DNA of 17,860 nt, from positions 1,900-19,759 of the forward strand of contig MPNW01001017.1 in the NCBI GenBank assembly GCA_011800805.1. Reading direction: 5' to 3'. Shown piece after piece: positions 1 through 8,088 of the stretch. The notes under the pieces were generated by a model, which was not told the origin of the DNA, did no database searches, and was given only the letters and a program-made list of their open reading frames with translations. Position 1 is the first letter of the stretch. The number at the start of each line of letters is the position of its first letter. The translations under genes were made by a program, and so were the position numbers. This DNA comes from Hirudo medicinalis (Eukaryota > Annelida > Clitellata > Hirudinida > Hirudinidae).

Positions 1-103
1 AAGAAAACCCTTTTCGCCATTTTAAAGAACTTAAATATTTAAGGCATTTTTCTTTATTGTCAAAAGCTTTTACAAACTCCAAAATGTTTGTACCCTTAAA
101 CAT
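1..103 (-). CDS. IS1595-family transposase, N-terminal 34 codons only
   Basis: An ATG at 103-101 on the minus strand opens a frame that stays open to the window edge. The peptide starts MFKGTNILEF and continues through KEKCLKYLSSLKWRKGF. This matches the start of IS1595-type transposases, where a conserved CLxYLxxLxWxxGFxC block leads into a zinc ribbon ahead of the DDE-type ISXO2-like catalytic domain. The zinc-ribbon cysteines and the catalytic residues would lie beyond base 1, so it is unknown whether the enzyme is intact. It reads away from the permease gene in the same direction (minus). The match is a remembered family pattern over a short stretch, so it is moderately sure. Confidence 0.6.
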   Translation of the reverse strand, partial: MFKGTNILEFVKAFDNKEKCLKYLSSLKWRKGFS

Positions 104-184
104 AACTCAACTATTTATTTTAGCTAAGTTATTGATATTGCTAACACTATTAGCTTTTTTATTGGAGTTGTTAAATGCCTACTT
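1..184 (-). mobile_element. End of an IS1595-type insertion sequence (partial, runs off the window)
   Basis: The transposase start region at 1-103 and the non-coding stretch up to about 184 form one end of an insertion sequence whose body lies outside the window. The evidence is the transposase N-terminus on the minus strand and the abrupt end of the neighbouring permease/peptidase reading frame at 185. The exact IS tip cannot be placed, because the second terminal repeat and second target-site copy are not visible; it should lie between about 155 and 195. A small hairpin (GCTAA-cacta-TTAGC, 140-154), followed on the plus strand by six T, sits inside this end. It could be a weak terminator shielding the transposase from outside transcription. 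The family assignment rests on about 34 residues. Confidence 0.62.
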
Positions 185-2209
185 CTATAAAATTTTATTG
201 GCGGTAACAAAATCCTCAAAATTCAAATAAAGACTGTCGCAGTGTGCGGTGTTGCTCATTGTAATATCTGCCGTATATATTAATTTTCTTTCCTTAGGAT
301 AAAAGTCGACGGTAAGGTTTATACTGTCGTATTTAGGATGTGGTTTCTCTATTAAAAAAGCGTATTTTTTTTCGTAGTCGGCATCTTGTCGTTCTTGCTG
401 TGCGGTGGGGGTAAAGTTGCCATTTGCATACAGTTTGTTGTGAATGTTCATTTGCATTGCTGCAAAACCGCCTATCGATACTACTAATGATATTTTACCG
501 GCAAGGTTAAGTTGGTTGCCCTTTATCCGGGTTGCCCACTTTTTATCGCTACCTCTGTTCCAAATCCAAATACTGGATAATACCAAACCTAAAGCAAGCA
601 AAGACCACATAACAGCGAAATGGGATGCGGATTTTTGATAAATACCATAACCGCTCATTTCAGAAAAATCTTCAACACCCGGTACCAAGGCATAGGCATA
701 CCTGACCTGCTCCAACAGCCCCATATCGAAAGAAATGATGGTAAACAGGAAATAGCCCACGCAAACTATATGCGTAATAAAGCGGTTACCGGTAAGTGCT
801 GCCACAAAAAATACGAGACAGATATAGAGTATAAAATTTAGAAAGCCGCATCTGAATCCTAAAATATCTTCGCCAAATCTTGCAAATTCTATATTAGGGG
901 CACCTCCCATAATGATTTGCGAAGCAAGTCCGATAGCAATAAAACTGATGCACAGAATAAATGCCAAGCCAAAAGCGGCAATTAATTTAGAAAGCTGCGT
1001 AACCCAAACCGGAACAGGAAGGCTACCGGTAATTTGCCATATTTTGGTTGTCTTTTCTTTAAAAAATAATTCACCGCTCCATATCATCAATAGCATCACG
1101 ATAAACACGCCCCAAGGCAGACGGAAATAGGTCATATTACTGCTGATAGCCACCTCTTTGCCTATATAATAATTTGCATTGAAGAATAAGTTCTGCAGAA
1201 ATATCATAAGCAAAAGGATGCCCAAAATAATTTTAAATGATGCTGGTCTGATAATATTCAACAGTTCTATTTGCGAAAGGGTAAATAATTTTTTTGTAAA
1301 ATCTTTGAACCTGAAAGATGTTGCAGCAGTCGGAACCACCATATTATGTTCGATGGTTCTTGGTGCATTGTCGTTATAAAATTTTTTATCTTTTGATTGA
1401 CCGGCGGTGATGAAATTTTTAAATCTAAACTTTTTGTATCCAATAATAAACAATATGATGGTAATGCTTGCCCAAATCAACCTGTTTGCAAGTACATAAC
1501 CTGTAAGCCGTATGTATTCGACATTTTTCTGCGCCGTTGTCAAATGTTCTCCATAGTTTTCTACCGCTACATAACCCGATGGATCGGCAAGCACATAAAT
1601 TAGGCTGAACCCTCCGCTTTCATAAGACACCAGCATCACAATAAAAAGTACTACGAAAAGCAATACTGCTAAATAGCCTACTGCCATTTGCCTAAAGATG
1701 GTGATGGATGCAAAAATCGCCGATATGTATAAAAGAATATTGGGTATTAAAAAAATCAAAACACCGTGCAACATTTGCCCAATAGGAACCGGACCGAAAC
1801 GGTGTGCCTCACCGATACCGGAATAAGGGACGATGAGCATTCCCACAAAAAAGCCAGCCGACACGATGAGCAGGTAAATAAATGCCGACAAAAACCTGCC
1901 TAAAAAAAATTGTTTCTCATTCAGCGGTAAGCTATATATCCACTGTGCCGATTTGTATTGAATATCTTTATATAAAACACCTCCCGTTGAAATCGCTATG
2001 ATAACAACCATTAACATACCCAGACCTGCAAAATTTTTATAAAAAATAGCAGGGGCATTCATCAGCACATTATCATTTATATAATAATCAAACGCCCCTT
2101 TTGTGCACCAAATACCCTGAAATACCAGCATAAGAAAAAATATCAGCGTAATCCAGGAAAAAAACTTTGCCTTTACCTCGTGTTTTATAATACTCATTAT
2201 TGTTCTCAT
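185..2209 (-). CDS. ABC-2 type permease fused to M1 aminopeptidase, truncated early in the peptidase domain
   Basis: A 674-residue membrane protein. Residues 1-600 hold about a dozen hydrophobic segments in two ABC-2-like halves, separated by a polar stretch near residues 265-310. From about residue 607 (RQDADYEKKY onward) the chain becomes soluble and resembles the N-terminal beta domain of M1 (gluzincin) aminopeptidases, with blocks such as INLTVDFYPKERKL. It then stops at TAG (185-187) after FVTANKIL. Bacteroidota carry long fusions (about 1100-1200 residues) of this permease with a complete M1 peptidase, so roughly 500 residues, including the HExxH zinc site, are missing. The cause appears to be the insertion sequence at 1-184. 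The start ATG overlaps the stop of the ATPase gene (ATGA); an alternative start is Met5. The membrane half may still pair with the ATPase, but the peptidase function is lost. Confidence 0.85.
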   Translation of the reverse strand: MRTIMSIIKHEVKAKFFSWITLIFFLMLVFQGIWCTKGAFDYYINDNVLMNAPAIFYKNFAGLGMLMVVIIAISTGGVLYKDIQYKSAQWIYSLPLNEKQFFLGRFLSAFIYLLIVSAGFFVGMLIVPYSGIGEAHRFGPVPIGQMLHGVLIFLIPNILLYISAIFASITIFRQMAVGYLAVLLFVVLFIVMLVSYESGGFSLIYVLADPSGYVAVENYGEHLTTAQKNVEYIRLTGYVLANRLIWASITIILFIIGYKKFRFKNFITAGQSKDKKFYNDNAPRTIEHNMVVPTAATSFRFKDFTKKLFTLSQIELLNIIRPASFKIILGILLLMIFLQNLFFNANYYIGKEVAISSNMTYFRLPWGVFIVMLLMIWSGELFFKEKTTKIWQITGSLPVPVWVTQLSKLIAAFGLAFILCISFIAIGLASQIIMGGAPNIEFARFGEDILGFRCGFLNFILYICLVFFVAALTGNRFITHIVCVGYFLFTIISFDMGLLEQVRYAYALVPGVEDFSEMSGYGIYQKSASHFAVMWSLLALGLVLSSIWIWNRGSDKKWATRIKGNQLNLAGKISLVVSIGGFAAMQMNIHNKLYANGNFTPTAQQERQDADYEKKYAFLIEKPHPKYDSINLTVDFYPKERKLIYTADITMSNTAHCDSLYLNFEDFVTANKIL

Positions 2210-3093
2210 ACCATCATTAAGTTTTGTTGTTGAGCAATCAAATTGAAATAAGCATCTTCAAGCGTAGGCACTTTTTGCCAGAAACTACCGTTTGGTGATT
2301 CGTCAGCCATTACGGTTATAAGTAATTTACCTGCATAAAACCGGTTAGAGATAACACAATTATTTTCTTTGTATCTCTGTAATTCTTCTTTTTCAATTTG
2401 CAGCTCCCAAAGTTTTCCGTTCAGCAAAGCCTCGATATCATAAGGGTTTCCAGTGAGCAATACTTTACCGTTTCCGATGATAGCCATCTCTTTGCATAAA
2501 GTACTTACATCTTCTACAATATGAGTAGATAGAATGACTACTGCATTTTCTCCCAATTCTGAAAGCAAATTGTAAAACCGGTTACGCTCCATAGGATCCA
2601 GTCCGGCAGTAGGCTCGTCTACAATTATGAGTTGTGGATTTGCCAGGAGTGCCTGTGCGATACCGAACCGCTGTTTCATACCTCCGGAATAACTGTCTAA
2701 TTTTTTATTTCTTACTTCATACAGGTTTACTTTTTGCAATAGTGCCAATACTTGTTCTCTCCTTGCTGCTTTATTCGCAATCCCCTTCATATCTGCAATG
2801 TATAGCAACAGTTCTTCTGCCGTAACATTAGGGTACACCCCAAACTCTTGTGGCAAATATCCCAGCACCGAACACAGTTTTTCAGGTTGACTCTTTATGT
2901 CAATGTCATTAAAAAAAATGGTTCCGCTATCCGCATCCTGAAGTGTGGCAATGGTTCGCATTAATGTAGATTTACCGGCACCGTTTTGCCCCAGTAAACC
3001 AAACATACCTTTGTGTATGGTTAATGAAACATCATCCAACGCTTTTACGCCGTTGGGATATGTTTTTGATAAATTATTTATTTGCAACTGCAT
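2206..3093 (-). CDS. ABC transporter ATP-binding protein
   Basis: A 295-residue ABC ATPase, the expected energy-coupling partner of the permease directly downstream. All nucleotide-binding motifs are visible: Walker A GQNGAGKST (35-43), Q-loop YLPQ (about 79-82), signature YSGGMKQR (135-142), Walker B LIIVDEP (155-161), D-loop GLDP, and switch His191 in STHIVED. After residue 210 there is a C-terminal extension typical of multidrug/lantibiotic-type exporters (CcmA-like). The gene ends in a 4-base overlap with the permease and starts 2 bases after the stop of the broken methyltransferase, so these genes are probably cotranscribed. The substrate is not readable. It is intact, but its partner is truncated. 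Confidence 0.93.
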   Translation of the reverse strand: MQLQINNLSKTYPNGVKALDDVSLTIHKGMFGLLGQNGAGKSTLMRTIATLQDADSGTIFFNDIDIKSQPEKLCSVLGYLPQEFGVYPNVTAEELLLYIADMKGIANKAARREQVLALLQKVNLYEVRNKKLDSYSGGMKQRFGIAQALLANPQLIIVDEPTAGLDPMERNRFYNLLSELGENAVVILSTHIVEDVSTLCKEMAIIGNGKVLLTGNPYDIEALLNGKLWELQIEKEELQRYKENNCVISNRFYAGKLLITVMADESPNGSFWQKVPTLEDAYFNLIAQQQNLMMV

Positions 3094-3095
3094 AT

Positions 3096-3727
3096 TTACA
3101 AGTTTTTATTTTTCCCGTCCCAAAACTGTATTACCGAGCCTTTACCGCCGCGGTATTTGCCTTCGTCTAGTTCAACTTCGGTTTCTTTTAATTCTAAAAT
3201 TTCAAAATTTTGGAAATCTATTTGTATCTCTTCTTTAGAAAACAAATCAGCCAAATCATTTGGTTCGCCCACATTTGGATTTTCAGATTTGTAGGTTAAA
3301 TGTTTTTTACTAAATGCCTCGAAAATGAGGTAGCCGTTTTTAGCCAAAAGTCGGTTCAATCGCTGGTGATAATCAGATTTTATCTTGCCGGAAAATGGGC
3401 ATAGATTAAGGCAATCGCGTCAAACTTTTTATTTTTAAAATCTAAATTTGGTAGCTCTCCGACTTGGTAATCCAGAGAAACTTGATTGAGTTTCGCCAGT
3501 TGCAAGGCTTTATTTTTACCTTCGATACTAACATCAAACGCTGAAACTTCCCAACCTAATCTGGCGGCATACACGCCATTTCTTCCCTCGCCTTCGGCAG
3601 GAAAGAGAATTTTTCCGGGAATGAATTCTCGAAGTTTGGATGTCAGATAAATATTCGGCTCCGTTCCAAATATGTATTCCTTTTATAGGCGGCGTTCATT
3701 CCATTTGTCGAGCCATTTATCGTTCAT
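3096..3727 (-). pseudogene. Class I SAM-dependent methyltransferase, broken by a stop and a frameshift
   Basis: Read on the minus strand from ATG 3727-3725, the frame starts MNDKWLDKWNERRL and hits TAA at 3685-3683. It then continues in the same frame with [13 protein letters not shown] and a SAM-binding motif I ([20 protein letters not shown]). It goes on through FDVS and [13 protein letters not shown] to TAA at 3382-3380. The rest of the protein ([14 protein letters not shown], then GYLIFEAFSKKHL and GKGSVIQFW, ending at 3096) lies in another frame. One missing base around 3383-3392 would join the two parts without a gap relative to the family, in which FPA-x-IKS-x-YH is contiguous. The whole would be about 209 residues, the usual length of this small-molecule/TehB-like methyltransferase group. 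It sits 10 bases after the DUF4920 gene and 2 bases before the ATPase. Both lesions could be decay or sequencing errors. Confidence 0.82.
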
Positions 3728-3737
3728 TATTTTTGTT

Positions 3738-4220
3738 TTAATCAATTACCTTAATTCCGTTTGCCAAAATTCTGATTTCTGTTTTGGGTTCGGTAATCGC
3801 ATCAATTTCCGCCTGCGATTTTTTAGCATCTTCGGCGTAGTGTTTCAGCTCTTTTATCGAGATGGTTTTTTTGTCGGCTTTCGCATCGAGCAGTACTGTT
3901 TTGCCAATCATATTCATGGGTACGAAGAATGCGTAGTCCTTCATTTTTACGAAAACGGCCGTTTTATCGGGTGTTTCGAGTTTCATCCAACAGCCTTTTC
4001 TCGGACATACATCGGTAACTTTTGCTTGGATAATCAGGCTGTCGAGTTCAGGATTTTTGTCTAATGCTTTTATTAATCGAGCAGTAGAATAAACATCAAA
4101 AGTTATATCTTCGGAAACGCCTGCTCCGTATTCCGAGCCTTTTTGTGCATCAGGAACTTGGTTTTGAGCAATCGCTGAAATGCTGATTAATAAAGTAATT
4201 ATTAAAATCAAGTATTTCAT
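3738..4220 (-). CDS. Secreted DUF4920-domain protein
   Basis: A 160-residue exported protein when started at ATG 4220-4218. An upstream in-frame ATG at 4253 would add 11 polar residues before the signal peptide and is less likely. Residues 1-18 form a clear signal peptide (MKYLILIITLLISISAIA) with probable cleavage before QNQ. The body matches the DUF4920 family of Bacteroidota: YGAGVSEDITF, then KVTDVCPRKGCWM with Cys72 and Cys77, then VFVKMKDYAFFVPMNMIGK. The two-cysteine CPRKGCW block may bind a metal or form a disulphide, but the family has no proven biochemical role. It lies downstream of a TonB-dependent receptor and a four-TM protein on the same strand, which suggests a periplasmic part of that uptake locus. 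Confidence 0.85.
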   Translation of the reverse strand: MKYLILIITLLISISAIAQNQVPDAQKGSEYGAGVSEDITFDVYSTARLIKALDKNPELDSLIIQAKVTDVCPRKGCWMKLETPDKTAVFVKMKDYAFFVPMNMIGKTVLLDAKADKKTISIKELKHYAEDAKKSQAEIDAITEPKTEIRILANGIKVID

Positions 4221-4370
4221 TTTGTATTTTTTAATATTAATATGCTTTTCCATTTTGGGAAATAATCAAAAGAAGTGTAATTGCTAAAGGAATGTCGGTT
4301 TCTGCCAACTCGTGCGAACGATTTTCGATCATTAATTGTCATCAAATTTTGGTAATCTATTGACAGCGAA

Positions 4371-4385
4371 CTATCCGGCGGATAG
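4371..4385. repeat. Perfect 6-bp inverted repeat with 3-base loop
   Basis: CTATCC-GGC-GGATAG lies in the 256-base gap between the four-TM gene and the DUF4920 gene, about 150 bases upstream of the latter. No T-tract follows on either strand, so it is not a standard terminator. It could be an operator or an RNA hairpin in the leader of the DUF4920 transcript. Confidence 0.4.
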
Positions 4386-4459
4386 ACTTTGCAGGGTGAA
4401 AGCATATGCTTATCAATTCATTTGTATCGGAAGAAAAGTCCTAAAAGATTTTTTATTCC

Positions 4460-4474
4460 GCCTTTAAAAAAGGC
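4460..4474 (-). terminator. Weak hairpin right after the four-TM gene
   Basis: GCCTTT-aaa-AAAGGC (plus-strand view) begins 3 bases beyond the stop of the four-TM protein gene, whose last base is 4477. On the minus strand it is followed by GGAATAAAAAATC rather than a T-run, so termination would be inefficient. Its position directly after the stop is the main support. Confidence 0.35.
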
Positions 4475-4476
4475 AT

Positions 4477-4890
4477 TTATTGGCTGAACTCAACATTTAT
4501 TTTTATTGATTTCCACAATTCTATAGACAGTAAAATATTGGTTGCTAAAATAAAAGCCAGCAAAGCCACTTGCGATATTTCTCCTATTTCATTTGCGATT
4601 GTACCGCCAAGATGTGCGAGGTTTAAAATTCCTAAAACAATCGCCCACGCGAAACTGATCCGGTAGAATATTTTCTTTGAAATATACACGGAAAGTAAAA
4701 CGAAAATCAGTGTAAAAATTTCCAACACGATACGAAACAAATGCGTTCCAATAGGGACTTCACCTTTGGCATCGTGAAGTTTAATATCTATGCCGAAAAA
4801 CAATTCAGCCAAGTGGTAATAGCCATGAAGAATAAAACCAATGACAATTAGAAGCCATAGGAAAGCGATTTTATAATTTTGATTTTTCAT
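4477..4890 (-). CDS. Small four-TM membrane protein of unknown function
   Basis: A 137-residue protein started at ATG 4890-4888 (MKNQNYKIAF). An upstream in-frame ATG at 4929 would add 13 residues overlapping a hairpin and is less likely. Four hydrophobic helices are visible at about residues 7-27, 50-70, 75-96 and 105-125, with short polar links. Histidines lie in or beside the membrane segments: His22 and His26 in HGYYH, His50, and His93 in LAHLGG. That could mean metal or haem contact, but this is a guess. I do not recognise a named family. The gene follows the TonB-dependent receptor by about 50 bases on the same strand, so it probably belongs to the same uptake unit, perhaps as an inner-membrane accessory. 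Confidence 0.75.
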   Translation of the reverse strand: MKNQNYKIAFLWLLIVIGFILHGYYHLAELFFGIDIKLHDAKGEVPIGTHLFRIVLEIFTLIFVLLSVYISKKIFYRISFAWAIVLGILNLAHLGGTIANEIGEISQVALLAFILATNILLSIELWKSIKINVEFSQ

Positions 4891-4905
4891 AATACAATTA
4901 TTTAG

Positions 4906-4937
4906 ACAATGTGGAAAAATATTTCCCAAATCATTGT
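4906..4937. promoter_or_regulatory. Intercistronic hairpin between receptor and four-TM genes
   Basis: An outer stem ACAATG (4906-4911) / CATTGT (4932-4937) encloses an inner stem GGAAA-aata-TTTCC (4913-4926). It fills the short gap between the receptor stop (4944) and the next start (4890). On the transcribed minus strand no T-run follows, so a partial terminator or mRNA-stabilising hairpin that sets a lower level of downstream genes is more likely than a full stop. The pairing is read directly; the role is inferred. Confidence 0.45.
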
Positions 4938-4943
4938 TTCTTT

Positions 4944-7277
4944 TTAAAACTTATACGATAAACTTCCCACGATTTGTCTTGGCATTTGTGGGATCATATT
5001 CATCCAGCCCATCCAGTATTTTTGGTTGGTGAGGTTGTTGATTTTTAAGGACACTCTATATTTTGGTGTGTCATACGAAAACGAAGAACCGAGCAAAGCG
5101 TACGACGGAATGATTAATGCACCGTCGGGATTTTGGTTCATTGCTATCGCTTCTCCTACATAGTTTGCGCTCAATCCCACCCCGAAGCCTCTCAGTGCGG
5201 TTTTGGTAAAGGTGTAATTGGTCCAAAAGTTTAGGCTGTGTTTGGGGCCTGCAGCCTGCGGACGCAATCCTTCCACATCGGGACTTGCTTTGGTAAATTT
5301 GCTGTCGTTGTAGCCGTAACCGAGTAGCAACATCCAACCGAGTACAGGATTGGCAGAAATTTCTGCTTCTATTCCCTTGCTGCTTTGTTGACCGTCTTGA
5401 ATATCCGAAAGAGCCGAAGTGGCTTTAGGATTTTGTCTTACTATATCTTTTACCAAAATATTGTAGTAACTAAAATTTCCGGCAATTTTATCGTTGAGCA
5501 AGCTTACTTTTACCCCGGTTTCAAATTGATTGGCGTTTTCTGGTTTGAACACATTTCCGTATTCATCTGCTCCGAATTTATTGGTAAATCCATTTTGGTA
5601 ATTGGCAAAGAAAGACAGTTGATCTTTTATAGGCATCACCACTAAACCGAGTTTCGGCGAAAATTTAGATTGCGAATTTCCATTTTCAAATTTGCCTGTT
5701 TGCGGATTATACCGTCCGTTGGTTTTAAAATGATCATATCTCAATCCTAATGAAACAATCACATAGTCGGTGATATTGGTAATGTTATTAATGTACGAAC
5801 CGAACACATCATTATTAAAATAATAATACAAATCTTTTCTGGGTGCAGTGTCAAACATTTGTTGAACGTTGGTTCCATTCAAATTTCCATACGTGGGAAT
5901 TTCGCCGTGAGAAGGTACAATATCAAACACATCGGGGAATGGCAAACCATAAAGCGAACCCATGAAACGGTTGTATTTGTGGCGGTTTTTCATCATTGTA
6001 TAATCAAAGCCAATCACAGAACGGTTTCTCATGCTTCCAAATGTATAATCCGACTGGAGGTTTTGCTGAAGATTTAATGAGTTCGCATAACCATCTAATT
6101 CCCAAACCATTCTCGCCAATTGATCGTGTCCTGGTGTTCCGTAGTTTGGTACGCCGGTTTTCAAAGAAGCCAATAAGGTAGGGACATAATTTGGCAGAAG
6201 GTACTGATAAGATTGTCTCCCTACGGAACTATTGGTGGAATAATTTGCGGCGGTCTGTGATTTCCAATGATCGGAAATTTGGTATTCTGCTTTGGCGAAA
6301 CAAGAATTGTTATGGCCTGTCATCAAAATATCATCGGAAAGAAACGAGCGATTGTAGTCCAGTTTCAGTTCATTAATCCGGTTGGTGCCAAAAGCTTGCT
6401 TGAAATTTTGCGGTCCGGCTCCAATAATTTGCTTTACTGTCCCTTCCGGCAAACCTTTTGCAATAAGTGCAGTATACAAATTGTTGTTTACAAAATGAGG
6501 TGCGAGAAAAAAGGTGAAGTTGCCGCCGTTGGAATTTCCTTTGCTCATCATAAATTCTGCATCTACGGCGAGTTCAAAACGATCGTTGGGTTTGTAGAGG
6601 AATGAAGGAGCAAAATTATAGGTATTCATAGATCCGACATCCTGCCAAGAATTTTGTTTCTTCGCTGCCAAATTAAAGCGCGCTGCCAAAGTTTTAGCTT
6701 TATTGAGGGGTACATTTATATCTGCTGAACCGCGATAAAAGTTGTATTGGCCGGCAGAAAAATCAGCTTCACCATTGAAATTGAAATGCGGTTTTTTGGT
6801 AACGCGATTGATAAGTCCGCCATACGAGGGAGTGATACTGCCAAAAAGCGTCGCAGAAGGACCTTTGATCACTTCTATGCGATCCACATTGGCCATATCT
6901 ACATTGTCGCTCACGATGGTCATCAATCCGTTACGAACTTTGGTAGTGGTGGCAAAACCTCTACTGGTAAAGTAAGAACCTCCATCGGGTCTTCCGGTAG
7001 CGTCCCAAAGTTTGTTCACTCCGGTGGCATTTTTCATCGCATCTTCCATACTCATCGCAATTTGTTTCTTCATAATCACATTGGAAATAGAAGAATAAAC
7101 CTGTGGATTTTCTATATTTTTAAGAGGGATTTTTGAAATATCCTCCGAGGCTTTGTTCATAAAACGACTGGCTTCGATGAATACTTCTTTCAATACTACA
7201 GCATTGATTGTATCTGTATTTTGAGCAAAAACTGAAACAGTGAAAAACAGTACAATTGGTAAAATTATTGACTTCAT
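4944..7277 (-). CDS. TonB-dependent siderophore-type outer membrane receptor
   Basis: A 777-residue outer-membrane beta-barrel that imports a chelated metal using TonB energy. Residues 1-18 are a signal peptide (ending VFA before QNTD). A TonB-box-like segment VLKEVFIEA is at 28-36. The plug domain runs to about 165 and includes MSMEDAMKNATGV (75-87), the SRGF turn (105-108) and VDRIEVIKGPSATLFGS (131-147) followed by GGLINRVTKKP. The barrel follows, with late blocks SKGIEAEISANP, LNFWTNYTF, LKINNLTNQKYW and the C-terminal aromatic end LSYKF. It lacks the N-terminal carboxypeptidase-like domain common in Bacteroidota SusC-type receptors, and the layout fits the siderophore receptor group (FhuA/FoxA-like). 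Upstream on the same strand is an AraC-type regulator, as in pyochelin-type systems. The ligand cannot be told. Confidence 0.93.
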   Translation of the reverse strand: MKSIILPIVLFFTVSVFAQNTDTINAVVLKEVFIEASRFMNKASEDISKIPLKNIENPQVYSSISNVIMKKQIAMSMEDAMKNATGVNKLWDATGRPDGGSYFTSRGFATTTKVRNGLMTIVSDNVDMANVDRIEVIKGPSATLFGSITPSYGGLINRVTKKPHFNFNGEADFSAGQYNFYRGSADINVPLNKAKTLAARFNLAAKKQNSWQDVGSMNTYNFAPSFLYKPNDRFELAVDAEFMMSKGNSNGGNFTFFLAPHFVNNNLYTALIAKGLPEGTVKQIIGAGPQNFKQAFGTNRINELKLDYNRSFLSDDILMTGHNNSCFAKAEYQISDHWKSQTAANYSTNSSVGRQSYQYLLPNYVPTLLASLKTGVPNYGTPGHDQLARMVWELDGYANSLNLQQNLQSDYTFGSMRNRSVIGFDYTMMKNRHKYNRFMGSLYGLPFPDVFDIVPSHGEIPTYGNLNGTNVQQMFDTAPRKDLYYYFNNDVFGSYINNITNITDYVIVSLGLRYDHFKTNGRYNPQTGKFENGNSQSKFSPKLGLVVMPIKDQLSFFANYQNGFTNKFGADEYGNVFKPENANQFETGVKVSLLNDKIAGNFSYYNILVKDIVRQNPKATSALSDIQDGQQSSKGIEAEISANPVLGWMLLLGYGYNDSKFTKASPDVEGLRPQAAGPKHSLNFWTNYTFTKTALRGFGVGLSANYVGEAIAMNQNPDGALIIPSYALLGSSFSYDTPKYRVSLKINNLTNQKYWMGWMNMIPQMPRQIVGSLSYKF

Positions 7278-7350
7278 TTTTTATTTTTAAATAGACTTGC
7301 AAGAGTACAAATGATAAAATGAAGAGATTTTAGATTACGGTAAAAGAGTT

Positions 7351-8088
7351 TTAGGAATTGGTAATAATTTGTTTTTGCTCTACGCTTGGAGAAATACCAA
7401 AATAGTTTTTGTAAGCTTGGCTGAAACTACTGATAGAAGAATACCCTATAATTGAAGCAATTTCTTGAATTGAAATAGATGAATTTTGCAAAATATGTTT
7501 TGCTTTTACCATTCTGTTTTCCTGTATATATTCAAAAATGGTTTGACCTGTAACTTCTTTAAATCCTTTTTTCAAATAACACTGATTTGTACCTACATAT
7601 TTTGCGATTATAGGTATTGTTAAATTTTGATCTAAATTATTGGCAATAAATTCTTTTGCTTTTTGAATTTTATCTAATTCAATGGGTTGGTTTAAAAAGA
7701 TACAACTATCGCAATTTAATCGAAATACAAGGTTGTTTTTTTGAATTTGAAACAACAAATGAAGTACAATGCTTTCCAAATAAATTTTTCTTGAAATTCC
7801 TATAAGTTGGCAGTTTATTAATTCATAAAGTCTAAATTGCGTGTTGCAACAAATGCTCTGTTTTTCGATTACAATATCAAAAGGTTGTTCGTATTTTTCA
7901 AAGTATGTTTTATTTATTTTGATTTCTGCTTTATTTGAAGTATTAGTTAAGTCAATTATGCAGTCATTGTCGAACAAGGTATATGTTAAGTAAATATGAA
8001 AGTCGTCCTGCGTGGCAATACAAGCTGTCTCAAAAACTTCAGTGTCTTTGGTGGCACTTAAATAAATAAATTCGTTAATCCATTCCAT
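7351..8088 (-). CDS. AraC-family transcriptional regulator, probably of the adjacent receptor
   Basis: A 245-residue regulator. The N-terminal 140 residues are a variable sensor domain with no recognised motif. The last 100 residues form the double helix-turn-helix of AraC/XylS proteins. The first HTH is in LTIPIIAKYVGTNQCYLKKG. The second is in ISIQEIASIIGYSSISSFSQ and leads into the conserved end AYKNYFGISPS. A short CDSC motif lies just before the DNA-binding domain (near residue 125). Siderophore-responsive AraC proteins (PchR, YbtA type) are encoded beside their receptors and activate them when the ligand is present. The gene lies 73 bases upstream of the receptor on the same strand. Its own upstream side is the GC-rich relic region. 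Confidence 0.9.
   Translation of the reverse strand: MEWINEFIYLSATKDTEVFETACIATQDDFHIYLTYTLFDNDCIIDLTNTSNKAEIKINKTYFEKYEQPFDIVIEKQSICCNTQFRLYELINCQLIGISRKIYLESIVLHLLFQIQKNNLVFRLNCDSCIFLNQPIELDKIQKAKEFIANNLDQNLTIPIIAKYVGTNQCYLKKGFKEVTGQTIFEYIQENRMVKAKHILQNSSISIQEIASIIGYSSISSFSQAYKNYFGISPSVEQKQIITNS

Noticed and set aside
3096..3574. Treating the two methyltransferase pieces as separate small genes
   Set aside because: The pieces are consecutive parts of one fold, the second has only a TTG as possible start, and a single-base shift joins them.
4217..4405. A 62-codon minus-strand frame between the four-TM and DUF4920 genes
   Set aside because: No recognisable features, and it overlaps the start of the DUF4920 gene; the gap is better read as control DNA.
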